Assembly (NCBI GenBank): GCA_964425195.1
Contig: CAYRLG010000020.1
Span: forward strand, 1 to 64,000
From: Desulfamplus sp964425195
Lineage (GTDB): Bacteria > Desulfobacterota > Desulfobacteria > Desulfobacterales > Desulfobacteraceae
Reading direction: 5' to 3'
Length of the DNA stretch: 64,000 nt
Positions 51,015-61,255 of this stretch are shown here, in pieces. Position 1 is the first letter of the stretch, and each line of letters opens with the position of its first letter. Under the pieces are notes generated by a model. It was not told the DNA's origin. It did not search any database and saw nothing but the letters and a program-made list of their open reading frames with translations. Made by a program: the position numbers and the translations under genes.

Positions 51015-53132
51015 TTACGATTCATAATTATTATTATATTTTGGCAGGTATATTTTAAAACTTGTTCCCATATTAGTTTCACTATAAACATTTATAAATC
51101 CCCTATTTTGTTTTACTATACCATACACTGTAGCAAGACCAAGCCCAGTACCTTTTCCAAACTCTTTGGTAGTAAAAAATGGTTCAAAAATTTTATCAAC
51201 CGTCTCTTTTCCCATACCACAGCCATCATCACTTACTGCAAGTTGAACGTAATCTCCAGCAAGAAAACCGGTATTTATACAGCAGTTGTCATCATCAAAA
51301 GAGATATTTTTAGTCTCTATTATGACTTTACCACTATCTTTACCAAGATTAAAAATAGCGTCTTTAGCATTTACACAAAGATTTGTCATTATCTGATCAA
51401 CTTGAGAAGGATCAACTTTAATTTGCCAAAGAGCATTTCCGGGAAGCCACACAATCTCTATACTATCTCCCATAAGGCTTCTTAACATTCTTAACATACC
51501 CTCAATTGTTTCGTTAAGGTCAAGCACTTTTGGAACTATAATCTGCTTTCGAGCATAGGCAAGCAACTGGCGGGTTAAGTTTGCTGAACGCTCAGCTGCA
51601 TTACGAATCTGTGTAAGTTTATGTTTAAGCTGCTCTTTATTATCAACTTGAGTCATAGCAAGCTCTGCCTGCCCTAAAATAACTCCTAACATATTGTTAA
51701 AATCGTGAGCTATACCTCCTGCAAGTCTGCCTATTGACTCCATTTTTTGAGCCTGATTTAACTGCACCAAGAGCCTTTCTCGCTCCTCTTCTGCAAATTT
51801 TCTTGTAGTTATATCTCTTGCTATTGCCCATATATAGTTTGGATAGCTATTTCCATTAAAAAAAGCGTATGCCTGTATCTCAACAGGAAATATGGTACCA
51901 TCTTTTCTGATGTACTCTTTATTGTAAATACCAGAATAGCCATCTTTAATTAACTGTTTTTCGTATATCTCTTGCATCTCCCACTCTCTCCAGTGTGCAG
52001 GGGTAAGATCATGAATATTATCTTTTTCTTTAAGTTCATCTAATTTATACCCCAACATATTGCAATATGCCTGATTAGCAGTAATAAGTCTCCCTTCTGT
52101 GTCAATAAATACAAAGCCATCTCTGCTATTTTCAAAAATTTCACGATAACGTCTCTGGCTCTCTTTTAAAGCATCTTCAACACTTTTACGTTGAGCTATC
52201 TCACTTTTAAGTCGTCTATTCCAAAGTATTATAACTGCAATGACAGCTAATAGAGGAACTCCAAGAATTACACCCCATTTTTTTACCTCCTGAGGAGTTA
52301 TTCCATACTCATACCGAACAGAGAGCCATCTGTTGCGAATCCCTGTGTGTTGCTCTTTAGTGAGTTTATTTAGAGATTTATTGATAATAGATACCAATTG
52401 AGGGAAATCCTGTCTTATAGCAAAGTGGAGATCATAGTTATGGTATTTAGTGGGAGCAGCAACTTTAAGATTACTTAAACCATACTTTTCAATAAAATAG
52501 GTGGCACTTGCCAAATTATCAATATACGCTTCAGCTCTTCCTGATGATACAGCTTTAATACACTCAAGGGCAGACTCTTCAAAATGGTAGATAACCTCAA
52601 TACCATCTCTATTTAACCACTCATAGACAACATTTTTTTTAACCATTGCCACCTTTACCCCTCTTAAATCATTAAGCCCACCAATAAACTGGCTGTCTCT
52701 TCTGCTTATGATAACTAAAGGAAATGAGAGATATGGCTCTGAAAAACTCAAAAATTTTTCACGATCAGGAGTTTTTGCCACACACGAAACAATATCAATC
52801 TCTTTTGATTGGGCTTTGCTTAGAACTTCTGTCCAAGGCATAGCGTTCTTAATCTCTAACTTAACACCAAATTGACCCATCATAAGAGCAAGGTAATCGT
52901 AAGCAATTCCTTGTGGCTCTCCATTATTATCAAAAAACGCAAATGGTGGAAAAGATTTTGGTCCTCCTACTTTTAAGATAGGGTGTTGTTCTAACCAAGC
53001 CTTCTCATCAATGGTAAGAAGATTATCAGTTTGTGATGAGTTAAGAGCTAATGCTGTTTGAAGTGGGATAACAAGAGCAATAGTGAGCATCAATAGGATA
53101 AAATTAATAGTGTGTCCTGCAAGTTTTAGCAT
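51015..53132 (-). CDS. sensor kinase with periplasmic solute-binding domain and PAS
   Basis: A 705-residue kinase: signal or anchor helix at about 8-29, a solute-binding family 3 domain at about 45-265 outside the membrane (GGPKSFPPFAFFDNNGEPQG, then YLSFPLVIISRRDSQFIGGL), a helix at about 283-302, a PAS domain at about 325-445, a HisKA box GGIAHDFNNMLGVILGQAE (His about 473) and a HATPase domain ending at the C-terminus. There is no receiver. The AHDFNNML form is typical of Desulfobacterota PAS kinases whose partner is a C-terminal or separate receiver. The lone receiver at 56256 or that of the next gene may serve. AAGGTAACTTAAC precedes the ATG; 21 bases separate it from the kinase upstream. 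Confidence 0.9.
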   Translation of the reverse strand: MLKLAGHTINFILLMLTIALVIPLQTALALNSSQTDNLLTIDEKAWLEQHPILKVGGPKSFPPFAFFDNNGEPQGIAYDYLALMMGQFGVKLEIKNAMPWTEVLSKAQSKEIDIVSCVAKTPDREKFLSFSEPYLSFPLVIISRRDSQFIGGLNDLRGVKVAMVKKNVVYEWLNRDGIEVIYHFEESALECIKAVSSGRAEAYIDNLASATYFIEKYGLSNLKVAAPTKYHNYDLHFAIRQDFPQLVSIINKSLNKLTKEQHTGIRNRWLSVRYEYGITPQEVKKWGVILGVPLLAVIAVIILWNRRLKSEIAQRKSVEDALKESQRRYREIFENSRDGFVFIDTEGRLITANQAYCNMLGYKLDELKEKDNIHDLTPAHWREWEMQEIYEKQLIKDGYSGIYNKEYIRKDGTIFPVEIQAYAFFNGNSYPNYIWAIARDITTRKFAEEERERLLVQLNQAQKMESIGRLAGGIAHDFNNMLGVILGQAELAMTQVDNKEQLKHKLTQIRNAAERSANLTRQLLAYARKQIIVPKVLDLNETIEGMLRMLRSLMGDSIEIVWLPGNALWQIKVDPSQVDQIMTNLCVNAKDAIFNLGKDSGKVIIETKNISFDDDNCCINTGFLAGDYVQLAVSDDGCGMGKETVDKIFEPFFTTKEFGKGTGLGLATVYGIVKQNRGFINVYSETNMGTSFKIYLPKYNNNYES

Positions 53133-53153
53133 GTTAAGTTACCTTGATGAATT

Positions 53154-56100
53154 TTAAATTCTTGAAAGAGCTTCTCTTACCTTTGCAGATAGTTCTCTTT
53201 TTGAGAATGGTTTTTGAATAAAATTGACACCTGCATCAAGCACTCCATGATGAGCAATTACATTAGCTGTGTAGCCAGACATAAATAGCTTTTTGATATC
53301 AGGGTAAATTGAGATTATATTTTCTGCAAGTTCACGACCATTCATCTCTGGCATTACTACATCGGTCATAAGAAGTTCTATATTTCCAGAGTGATTTTTT
53401 GCCAATTTTATAGCCTCTTGTGGTGTCTGGGCAGCTATAACATCATACCCTTGCTTTTCAAGCATCAGCTTTGTCAACTTTAATATTGATGTTTCATCTT
53501 CAACAAGCAGTATTGTTTCATTGCCATACTCAACTGACTGCATAGAGTTTTGTTGATTGATATCTTCTCCGCTTTTTTTATAACGAGGAAAGTATATTCT
53601 AAAGGTAGTTCCCTGATTACGTTCGCTGTAAACATTTATAAAACCGTTATTTTGCTTTACAATACCATAGACTGTAGCAAGTCCTAAACCTGTACCTCTG
53701 CCCATCTCTTTGGTAGTGAAAAATGGTTCAAATATATTTTCAATAGTATCTTTATCCATGCCACAGCCATTATCACTAACAACAAGCACTGAATATTCGC
53801 CTTGAATAAATCCATAATGGCTATCACAGTAGGCTTTATCAAAGATTTTCACTCCAGTTTCAATAGTTATTTTACCTACATCAGAAATAGCATCACGAGA
53901 GTTGACGCACAAATTTACAAGTATCTGATCGATCTGTGATGGATCCATATTTATACTCCATATATTTGCCCCTGGCATCCAGACAAGATCAATATCTTCG
54001 CCTATCAGCCTTTTGACCATTTTAAGCATACTTTCAACAGTACTATTTAGATCAAGCTCTACTGGGGAGATAGTCTGTTTTCTTGCAAATGCAAGCAGTT
54101 GATGTGTAAGTTCTGCAGATCGTTGTGCCGCTTTTTGTATATCTTTAAGGTAGTTGTAGATATCGTATGGAATTTCAGCAGAGTCTATAGCAAGCTCAAC
54201 GTTTCCAAGAATAACACCAAGCATATTATTAAAGTCGTGTGCAACACCTCCTGCAAGCCTTCCCACTGACTCCATCTTTTGAGCGTGCAAAAGCTGCCCT
54301 TGAAGTTGCTCCTTTTCTGACTCTGTTCGTTTGTGTTTAGTTATTTCAAGAGACATAGAGAGCACTGACTCTATTTTTTGAGAGCCAAACTCAATTGGCT
54401 GGAGAGTATTTATAAACCACTTATCCTTTCCAGATAGAGATAACATAATCTCTTGCTCAATAGTCTCTTTATTGGAGATAACTTTTCTATATTGCTGGAT
54501 TAGGTAATCTGCCTGCTCTGTCAAGATAAACTCTTTTATATTTCTCCCAACCATTTTAACTGTATTGTCTCCAGCTATGTTTTTTGAAGCCTTATCATTT
54601 ACAAAAATAAAGTTTCCATCAATATCAATTACAGATAGAGACTCTTGCATTGTATTTAGAAGCAGTCTGTAATTTCGCTCACTCTCTATAAGTTCAGCTT
54701 GGGTTTCAAGCCTCTCCAGTTCTCCTGAGGCACGACCTGCAACTATTTTTAAAATAGACTCTGCAATAGCACGATCTTGTAGCGGTTTTCTGCTGATAAC
54801 AGCAATAAGACCAATTGGATCCCCAGTATGGCTAAAAAGGGTTACACCAACATAGCTTTCAGCTCTAAGCTCCTGAAGAACCTTATCATTAGGAAAAAGT
54901 TGAGAGACGTTTGCTGGAAAACAACATACAGATTTACCTACAACTTCACCACAAGGTGTATCTTTTAGAGAGTAGCTTACATTGTCTTGAAAATGTCCGT
55001 CACACCATATAGCAAGTGTGGTTGCACTTAATCCATCTCCTTCAAGCCTATCAATACAGACAAAATCCATCTCCAAAGTTTTGGCAAGGTATTTAGCAAG
55101 AGAGTTGAAAAAAGGTATAGTAATACTTCTATCTGTTGTATCACTACTACTACTCTCTTCAGTTGAATCAAAGCTCTTAGTTTCATCAGAGTGAATATCT
55201 ATAAAATCACTATTAGCTCTTACTCTGCTGCTGGTTTGTGCTAAAAACTCGTGAAGTTCTGATATCTTTTTAGATTCGGTTATATCGCGACTTACCCCTA
55301 TTACCCCTATAAGTTTTCCTTTTGAATCAAGTATCGGTGATTTAAGAGTATCAATCATCTTTATTCGTCCATCAGGATAGGATATCCACTCCTCATTCTG
55401 GCGAGGTGACATCAACTCAAGACTCTTTTTGTCATTTGCCCTAAAACCATCTGCCTGCTCTTTACTGTAGAGAGCATAATCATTTTTTCCCACAATCTCT
55501 TCAGGTGAAAGCCCTAAATGGTCTGCAAATGCCTTGTTACACCCCAAATAGATGCCATTTAAATCTTTGAAAAAAACTATATCGTAAATAGAGTTAATAA
55601 CAGATGTGAGTAGCCCTTGACTATTTTCAAGCTCACATATCTGCCTGCGTGAATCAATAATATCTGATAAAATCTTTCCACTAAGGATTGTGGCAATAGG
55701 ATAAAAAAGCATAACCGGAACACCTATTTTTATCACAACGCCCATGCCAGAACCTTGTGGAAGGGTAAACATCATTGCAAGCATCGCTATATGGACAATA
55801 AAGCCAAAGCTATATAGGTTATATAGAGAGAGAGATTTAGATTCAGGTTTAAAATAAAAGTGCGCAACAACTCCTATTATAAAAGATGAACAGATTACCA
55901 ACACACCTGTTATCGCTCCTGCCCCTCCAAGAGAGATACGCCATAAAGCAGGTAATATAGAGGCAATAGCTCCAGCTAATGGACCAAAAAAGAGTGTGCA
56001 AAGGCTCACCATTACAGATCGTCCATCAAATATAAGACCAGGTCCAAGGTTTAAAGGACGCATCATGCCAAGAACAGCAGCACTACCAAATAGAAGCCCT

Positions 56101-56222
56101 TGAAGAGTTAAAGCAAAATTAGGATTTAATCTTGCTATTTTACAGTGTCGATCAATAAATCCAGAGACAATGCTAAAAGATACCAGCAAAGAGAGGTTAA
56201 GAATCAAATCAATATAAATCAT
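53154..56222 (-). CDS. hybrid kinase with LytS-like membrane domain, PAS, GAF, PAS and REC
   Basis: A 1022-residue protein. A 5-6 helix membrane domain of the LytS 5TMR type fills about 1-205 (LNPGPGLIFDGRSVMVSLCTLFFGPLAG in part). A PAS domain at about 215-330, a GAF domain at about 370-525 and a second PAS at about 535-650 follow. HisKA with GGVAHDFNNMLGVILGNVE (His about 663) and HATPase at about 770-885 are next, then a C-terminal receiver with Asp in LLMTDVVMPEMNG and KPF. The start is the ATG at 56220-56222, eight bases after GGAG; the longer frame needs TTG. Its kinase core is closely similar to that of the next gene, 51015, and its receiver resembles the lone receiver upstream. Confidence 0.9.
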   Translation of the reverse strand: MIYIDLILNLSLLVSFSIVSGFIDRHCKIARLNPNFALTLQGLLFGSAAVLGMMRPLNLGPGLIFDGRSVMVSLCTLFFGPLAGAIASILPALWRISLGGAGAITGVLVICSSFIIGVVAHFYFKPESKSLSLYNLYSFGFIVHIAMLAMMFTLPQGSGMGVVIKIGVPVMLFYPIATILSGKILSDIIDSRRQICELENSQGLLTSVINSIYDIVFFKDLNGIYLGCNKAFADHLGLSPEEIVGKNDYALYSKEQADGFRANDKKSLELMSPRQNEEWISYPDGRIKMIDTLKSPILDSKGKLIGVIGVSRDITESKKISELHEFLAQTSSRVRANSDFIDIHSDETKSFDSTEESSSSDTTDRSITIPFFNSLAKYLAKTLEMDFVCIDRLEGDGLSATTLAIWCDGHFQDNVSYSLKDTPCGEVVGKSVCCFPANVSQLFPNDKVLQELRAESYVGVTLFSHTGDPIGLIAVISRKPLQDRAIAESILKIVAGRASGELERLETQAELIESERNYRLLLNTMQESLSVIDIDGNFIFVNDKASKNIAGDNTVKMVGRNIKEFILTEQADYLIQQYRKVISNKETIEQEIMLSLSGKDKWFINTLQPIEFGSQKIESVLSMSLEITKHKRTESEKEQLQGQLLHAQKMESVGRLAGGVAHDFNNMLGVILGNVELAIDSAEIPYDIYNYLKDIQKAAQRSAELTHQLLAFARKQTISPVELDLNSTVESMLKMVKRLIGEDIDLVWMPGANIWSINMDPSQIDQILVNLCVNSRDAISDVGKITIETGVKIFDKAYCDSHYGFIQGEYSVLVVSDNGCGMDKDTIENIFEPFFTTKEMGRGTGLGLATVYGIVKQNNGFINVYSERNQGTTFRIYFPRYKKSGEDINQQNSMQSVEYGNETILLVEDETSILKLTKLMLEKQGYDVIAAQTPQEAIKLAKNHSGNIELLMTDVVMPEMNGRELAENIISIYPDIKKLFMSGYTANVIAHHGVLDAGVNFIQKPFSKRELSAKVREALSRI

Positions 56223-56255
56223 TTTAGTTGCTCCAAAGTTTTTATCAAACCCCAA

Positions 56256-56669
56256 TTAATATAGCATCTCTTTAAGTTTTTTATTAAGTTCTGATTTTGA
56301 AAATGGCTTTTGAATAAAGTTGATATTTTTCCCACTTTTTGCATGATCACTAATAACATCTGCTGCATATCCAGATACAAACAACACATTAATATCGGGT
56401 TGGATCGATATAATCTTATCAGCAAGTTTGACTCCATCCATCTGAGGCATTACAACATCTGTTATAAGAATATCTATTTTGCCTTCATAATTTTGTACAA
56501 TTTCTATAGCTTCTAAAGGTAAAGAGGCTGAAAGTACTCTATAACCATCCCTTTGAAGCATAAGTCTATTTAGTTTTAGTATAGCTGGTTCATCTTCAAC
56601 AATAAGAATAGTGATATTAGAGTTATTAATTGCGGGTTGGCTGTTATCTATTGAGTATGCTCGATTCAT
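56256..56669 (-). CDS. single-domain response regulator
   Basis: A 137-residue lone receiver (ILIVEDEPAILKL, Asp about 71 in ILITDVVMPQMDG, VSGYAAD, FIQKPFS) with a short disordered N-terminus. It is strikingly similar to the C-terminal receiver of the hybrid kinase gene that follows 33 bases later, down to VVMP-x-M and INFIQKPFSK-like strings. It may take phosphate from the receiver-less kinase 51015. No output domain. AAGGATAGTTAT precedes the ATG. Confidence 0.87.
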   Translation of the reverse strand: MNRAYSIDNSQPAINNSNITILIVEDEPAILKLNRLMLQRDGYRVLSASLPLEAIEIVQNYEGKIDILITDVVMPQMDGVKLADKIISIQPDINVLFVSGYAADVISDHAKSGKNINFIQKPFSKSELNKKLKEMLY

Positions 56670-56805
56670 ATAACTATCCTTATCTAAAAATTAATATTTT
56701 CTGTTTTTATGGTTAAGTTACAAACGTGGTTTATTGGATCGCAATAATTAAGACGGAAGTTTTTATATACATAAGAGTGCATTATTATCAATGCAATTAG
56801 CGATT

Positions 56806-59800
56806 TTAAATAGCTCTTTTAGAATATAGAATAGCTTTTTTTAGCTGCTCAAATTGTGACTCCAACTCCACCATAAGCTCTTTAACTATATCCATATTAC
56901 CATCTTTAGCAGCTTTTTCCATATTGTATGCAACTAATCGCATAACTTCACCGCCAATATTAACACAAGCTCCTTTTATAGAGTGTGCCTGACGCTCAAT
57001 TTTCTCGTTATCCGCTGAATTTACATACTCTTTTAGAAGATCTATCTGCTCTGGAATATCTTCAATAAAAACATCAAGAAGAGTAACCGCAAGCTCTTCA
57101 TCATCCATAATTCGTTCCATAAAGCCAGCTTTATCAAAAATTGGTATCTTATTTTTATCTATCTCTAACTTGTAATAATTAGAAAAAGAGCTGTTTTGCT
57201 CCTCATCTATCTTATTTTTAGATTGATTTTGAATTTGAATTTGTTGATTTTTAAGCATGTTTCTCTTTATTACCGTCTTTTTAGGAAGCCACCTCTCCAA
57301 AATTGATGCAATAGCATCAGGAGAGACTGGTTTAGATATATAGTCATTCATACCAGCTTGGAGGCACTTTTCTCGATCTCCTCGCATAGCATGAGCAGTC
57401 ATGGCTATTATAGGAATAGAGCGATTTTCAATTTGAAAATATTCATCTTCTAAACCATCTAAAGCTAAATCTTCTTGCCTCTGCTCTTCAAGATTTCGTA
57501 TCTGTCGAGTTGCCTCAAATCCATCCATTACTGGCATCTGAATATCCATAAATACAAGATCATAAGGTAAAGTTTCAATAGATTTAACAGCCTCTGCCCC
57601 ATTTGCAACAGCATCTGCTGCTAATCCCAATTTCTTTAAAATTGCAAGTTCAACCTTTTGATTTGTGATGTTATCCTCAACAAGTAAAATTCTCGCATCT
57701 CTATCTGCAAAACTGTTTTCTTTTACATCTATTTCTATTTTATCTTGTTTATCCAAAGAGAGTTCTTTAATAGAGGAGACTCTATCTTCTATCTGTTTAA
57801 TAAAACAGGCAGTGAACCAAAACTTAGAGCCTTTACCCTCCTCACTTTTTGCACCTATAGCTCCTCCCATAAGTTCTGCTAACTGCTTTGAGATTGCTAA
57901 ACCAAGACCTGTGCCACCATATTTTCTTGTAGTGGAGCTATCTACCTGACTGAACTTTTCAAATACCATGCTAAGTTTATCCTCAGGAATACCGATACCA
58001 GTGTCACTTACAGAAAATCGTAACATCACACTTTTCTCTTCTATAAGGGAGCTACGACTCTGTGATTGGCTATTAGTGAAAGGCTCTTCTCTATCTAAAG
58101 AGACATGAATCAACACCTCACCTTGATCTGTAAATTTTATTGCATTTCCAGTTAGATTAGTAAGAATCTGGCGAACTCTTCCGGGATCACCACAAAGCCT
58201 ATTTGGAACATCTGAATCAACATTGCAGAAAAATTTAAGCCCTTTTTCATTAGCACGTATAGCAAAAATGGCAGAAAAATCCTCAAGTAGTGATAAGAGA
58301 TCAAAATCAAACATCTCAAGATCAAGTTTTTTTGCCTCAATTTTGGAAAAATCTAAAATATCGTTGATAATACTAAGAAGAGACTCTGCACTTGACCGCA
58401 CAATCTCAGCATATCTGCGTTGTTCATAGTTAAGCTCTGTGTCAAGTAGAAGCCCTGCCATTCCTATTACTCCATTCATTGGAGTTCTAATTTCATGGCT
58501 CATATTTGCTAAAAATTCACTTTTGGCAATATCTGCCATCTGTGCCTCAACAGCCATTTTGTTGGCTCTATTTATTGCCTCCTCAAGCTGCTTATTAGTC
58601 TCTAAAAGAGACTCTTCAGCAACTTTACGATCAGAGATATCGACAAAGCACTCAAGAATTTTTCTTTTACCATTAATCTCAATCCATTGAACTGTTTTAA
58701 GAATTGTAATAACGCTACCATCATATCTTAACATCTCCTGTTCTGCGTTATAAAACTCTCTATCTGGGTTTTGCACAGGGCAGTAAAACTCTTTTGCTGG
58801 GCAGATAATTGAATTACAACGCCTTCCAACAAGGTGTTCAGCAGAGTTGCCAAACATATTTGCAACATAGTGGTTTATCCGCTCTATAGTATGGTTTTCA
58901 GGATTTAAAATAACAACTCCCACAGGAAGGTTATCAAGCAGAATCCTCTGCATCGACTCGCTCTCATTCAACTTTACTGTCCGTTTTAGAACAAGAGTCT
59001 CTAACTTCTCTCTACTACGAATGGAGATAAGAATTACAAAAACAATCGCAATAGTAATCACTATACCTGCAATAGCAGCTAATATTGCATACCATTTAGG
59101 GTAAAGTGTCATAAACTCATCGCTTGAATATACAGTCAAGGCAAAGACCTTGCCAAAAGCAACGATAGGAAACGTCATCTCCAATCCTAAGGGTGGTGGA
59201 ATATTATCTTGAGTCCAGCCATCTTCAATATGTTGAATCTCGCCATCTTTAAGAAGAGATATTTTCATAAACAAAGAATTGTCCATAGCGGTTGTTCTAA
59301 GAAGATTTCCCATTCTTAACGCTGCTACTACAAAGCCTCTAAGATGTTTTGTGTTATTTCTGGTTAAACCACTAACATCTGAACCATTAATGTTAATGAG
59401 ATTAAGATTACGGTTTATAAAAACTGGTCTATAGATAAGTATCGCCTTTTGGTTATTATTTTCATAAACTAATGTTATTGGTTCTGTGCAGGTTGTTAAA
59501 CCTGTTTTAGCTGCCTCTTGCAGTGCAGCATATCGTATCGGCTCTGAACCAAGATCATACCCAATAAATTCAGTTTTTTTCCCTTTAACTTCTGTGGTAT
59601 GTAAAAGAGGATAGTAGAGCTCTCGTTTGAGTACTGGTATCCGATCTCCTTGCCTATTTTGCTGCCATATTTCAAAATCTCTATACCCTTCAAGGCGGGT
59701 AACCTCTTCAAATTTCACCTTATCTTCTAATGCAACAATAGGAGTCCAACTCCAATGAACAGAGGGGTTTATTGTAAGATAGTCAGTAAACTCTAAAAAT

Positions 59801-61092
59801 TTTTTTGATGAGATATAGTCAACTCCTTCATATAGATGTGCAAGACCTTCAAGTTCTGTATCACGAATTTTATACATCTTTTCGGCAATTGCTTTTACTC
59901 TGTTTGATGCAAGCTGTATAAATGCCTCTTTTCTATGCTCAATATTATGGATATAAAAAATCCACGTTGCAAATATAGTTACAATAATCCCAACTATTGC
60001 TGCCAAACAAGGCTCTAAAAACCTCATCCAAAGAGGAGGAATCCCATTTATATTGGCTCTTATGAAAAATAGTCTCCAACCAATAACTATTACAATAATC
60101 AAAGCTACTGTGAACAGTAAAACAGGAATGGTTGGACGAAAAATCATCATATTCAACTTTATAGAGTCAATATCTACCCCTAAAACAGCTACAATCGCAC
60201 CAGTTCCTCTGTATGCTCCTGCACAGATAATAAGATCGTCAACTCTCTGAATATATGTGCTTTTAGGCTCTCTCTGTTTATTCACAGGGTTTTCATATTC
60301 GTAGTCAATCCAACCGCTTCCTTTAGACAGAGCAAGGTCTTGTATATCATTTCTAAAATATTGCCCTCCTGCCCAATCTTTTTTGTTCAAAAGGTTTTTC
60401 CCAACAAGTTGAGGCTTTACTGGGTGAGCCATCATAGTCATATTAGAGTCATAAGCAAAAGCGTATAAATCTCCTACACGAAATTGACCATTAGAATTAT
60501 TTATCTCTTTTAGCAAAAGCTCCTTTCCATTTTTTCTATAAAACTCTACTGCTTTTTTCACCATATTTTGAGCTTCATTTCTGGTAGAGAGTATGTGAAT
60601 AGCAGTTTTTGGATCATGTATTGGTACAAATGCAGATACCCTATCTCCCCAGCGATCTGAGTATGAATCTTCAACTTCTCCATTTCTGGTATTAAACACA
60701 CGGAGACACCCCTCTGGAACTTCATCATATATCTGCCCCGGAGTGGAGTAATCTTTTGATCCAGTAGGCTCACTGTCCATGAAAAAAAATATTTTTCCAT
60801 CATCTCTTCTGCCCATAAGATAGAGAAAACGGCAATCATCGTAAAGGTTTCTTAATAAGATAAGTTGCTCTTTTAAACGAAGATATTGGGGATTTTTAAG
60901 ATCTGATTTGTCTCCGGTAAGTGCCTTGATACGATCAATATTTATACTCTCAGCAACCATAGAAGCCTTACGCAACATATCTTTACTTAAATCTTCTTTT
61001 GCCAACAAAGCTGCCCACAATGCAAAACAGCCACATATAATTAGGACAATAGCAATAGTTGAACATAGCCAGAGACTTTTACTGTTTATCAT
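56806..61092 (-). CDS. very large hybrid kinase with Cache and CHASE sensors, PAS, REC and HPt
   Basis: A 1428-residue kinase. TM1 is at about 7-29. A first periplasmic sensor (about 35-310) is split: it runs to VPIHDPKT at about 163, then a complete Cache-like module of about 130 residues (NGKELLLKEINNSNGQFRVGD to DLIICAGAYRGT, in part), then resumes as GAIVAVLGVDID. TM2 is at about 320-345 and TM3 at about 361-382. A CHASE domain at about 400-640 (HWSWTPIV, EGYRDFEIWQ, IGYDLGSEPIRYAAL) and TM4 near 670-690 follow. Cytoplasmic side: PAS, HisKA (ANMSHEIRTPMNGV), HATPase, receiver (LLVEDNITNQ, VFMDIQMPVMDG) and HPt (AHSIKGACVNIG). It carries a full internal phosphorelay and has no dedicated output gene nearby. 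Confidence 0.9.
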   Translation of the reverse strand: MINSKSLWLCSTIAIVLIICGCFALWAALLAKEDLSKDMLRKASMVAESINIDRIKALTGDKSDLKNPQYLRLKEQLILLRNLYDDCRFLYLMGRRDDGKIFFFMDSEPTGSKDYSTPGQIYDEVPEGCLRVFNTRNGEVEDSYSDRWGDRVSAFVPIHDPKTAIHILSTRNEAQNMVKKAVEFYRKNGKELLLKEINNSNGQFRVGDLYAFAYDSNMTMMAHPVKPQLVGKNLLNKKDWAGGQYFRNDIQDLALSKGSGWIDYEYENPVNKQREPKSTYIQRVDDLIICAGAYRGTGAIVAVLGVDIDSIKLNMMIFRPTIPVLLFTVALIIVIVIGWRLFFIRANINGIPPLWMRFLEPCLAAIVGIIVTIFATWIFYIHNIEHRKEAFIQLASNRVKAIAEKMYKIRDTELEGLAHLYEGVDYISSKKFLEFTDYLTINPSVHWSWTPIVALEDKVKFEEVTRLEGYRDFEIWQQNRQGDRIPVLKRELYYPLLHTTEVKGKKTEFIGYDLGSEPIRYAALQEAAKTGLTTCTEPITLVYENNNQKAILIYRPVFINRNLNLININGSDVSGLTRNNTKHLRGFVVAALRMGNLLRTTAMDNSLFMKISLLKDGEIQHIEDGWTQDNIPPPLGLEMTFPIVAFGKVFALTVYSSDEFMTLYPKWYAILAAIAGIVITIAIVFVILISIRSREKLETLVLKRTVKLNESESMQRILLDNLPVGVVILNPENHTIERINHYVANMFGNSAEHLVGRRCNSIICPAKEFYCPVQNPDREFYNAEQEMLRYDGSVITILKTVQWIEINGKRKILECFVDISDRKVAEESLLETNKQLEEAINRANKMAVEAQMADIAKSEFLANMSHEIRTPMNGVIGMAGLLLDTELNYEQRRYAEIVRSSAESLLSIINDILDFSKIEAKKLDLEMFDFDLLSLLEDFSAIFAIRANEKGLKFFCNVDSDVPNRLCGDPGRVRQILTNLTGNAIKFTDQGEVLIHVSLDREEPFTNSQSQSRSSLIEEKSVMLRFSVSDTGIGIPEDKLSMVFEKFSQVDSSTTRKYGGTGLGLAISKQLAELMGGAIGAKSEEGKGSKFWFTACFIKQIEDRVSSIKELSLDKQDKIEIDVKENSFADRDARILLVEDNITNQKVELAILKKLGLAADAVANGAEAVKSIETLPYDLVFMDIQMPVMDGFEATRQIRNLEEQRQEDLALDGLEDEYFQIENRSIPIIAMTAHAMRGDREKCLQAGMNDYISKPVSPDAIASILERWLPKKTVIKRNMLKNQQIQIQNQSKNKIDEEQNSSFSNYYKLEIDKNKIPIFDKAGFMERIMDDEELAVTLLDVFIEDIPEQIDLLKEYVNSADNEKIERQAHSIKGACVNIGGEVMRLVAYNMEKAAKDGNMDIVKELMVELESQFEQLKKAILYSKRAI

Positions 61093-61146
61093 TATTAAAT
61101 AAACCTTTGAAGTAATTCTATTTACAGGCAGTATCGCCCTAAAATA

Positions 61147-61186
61147 AATTTTATAGCCGTGCGATTTATCACCCGGCTATAAAATT
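61147..61186. terminator. 13-bp stem-loop after the ASKHA gene
   Basis: AATTTTATAGCCG (61147-61159) pairs perfectly with CGGCTATAAAATT (61174-61186) around 14 bases. It lies 70 bases past the stop of the leftward ferredoxin-ASKHA gene; on the minus strand a T-rich run follows the stem, so a rho-independent terminator is likely. The loop core GCGATTTATC is also found inside dispersed palindromes of other genomes, so it may double as an interspersed repeat. Confidence 0.6.
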
Positions 61187-61255
61187 CATCAAAAAAACAA
61201 TTTTTAAAATCAGAATTGCTGCATAAAATACCTACAATGCCACCCCTAAATCTTA

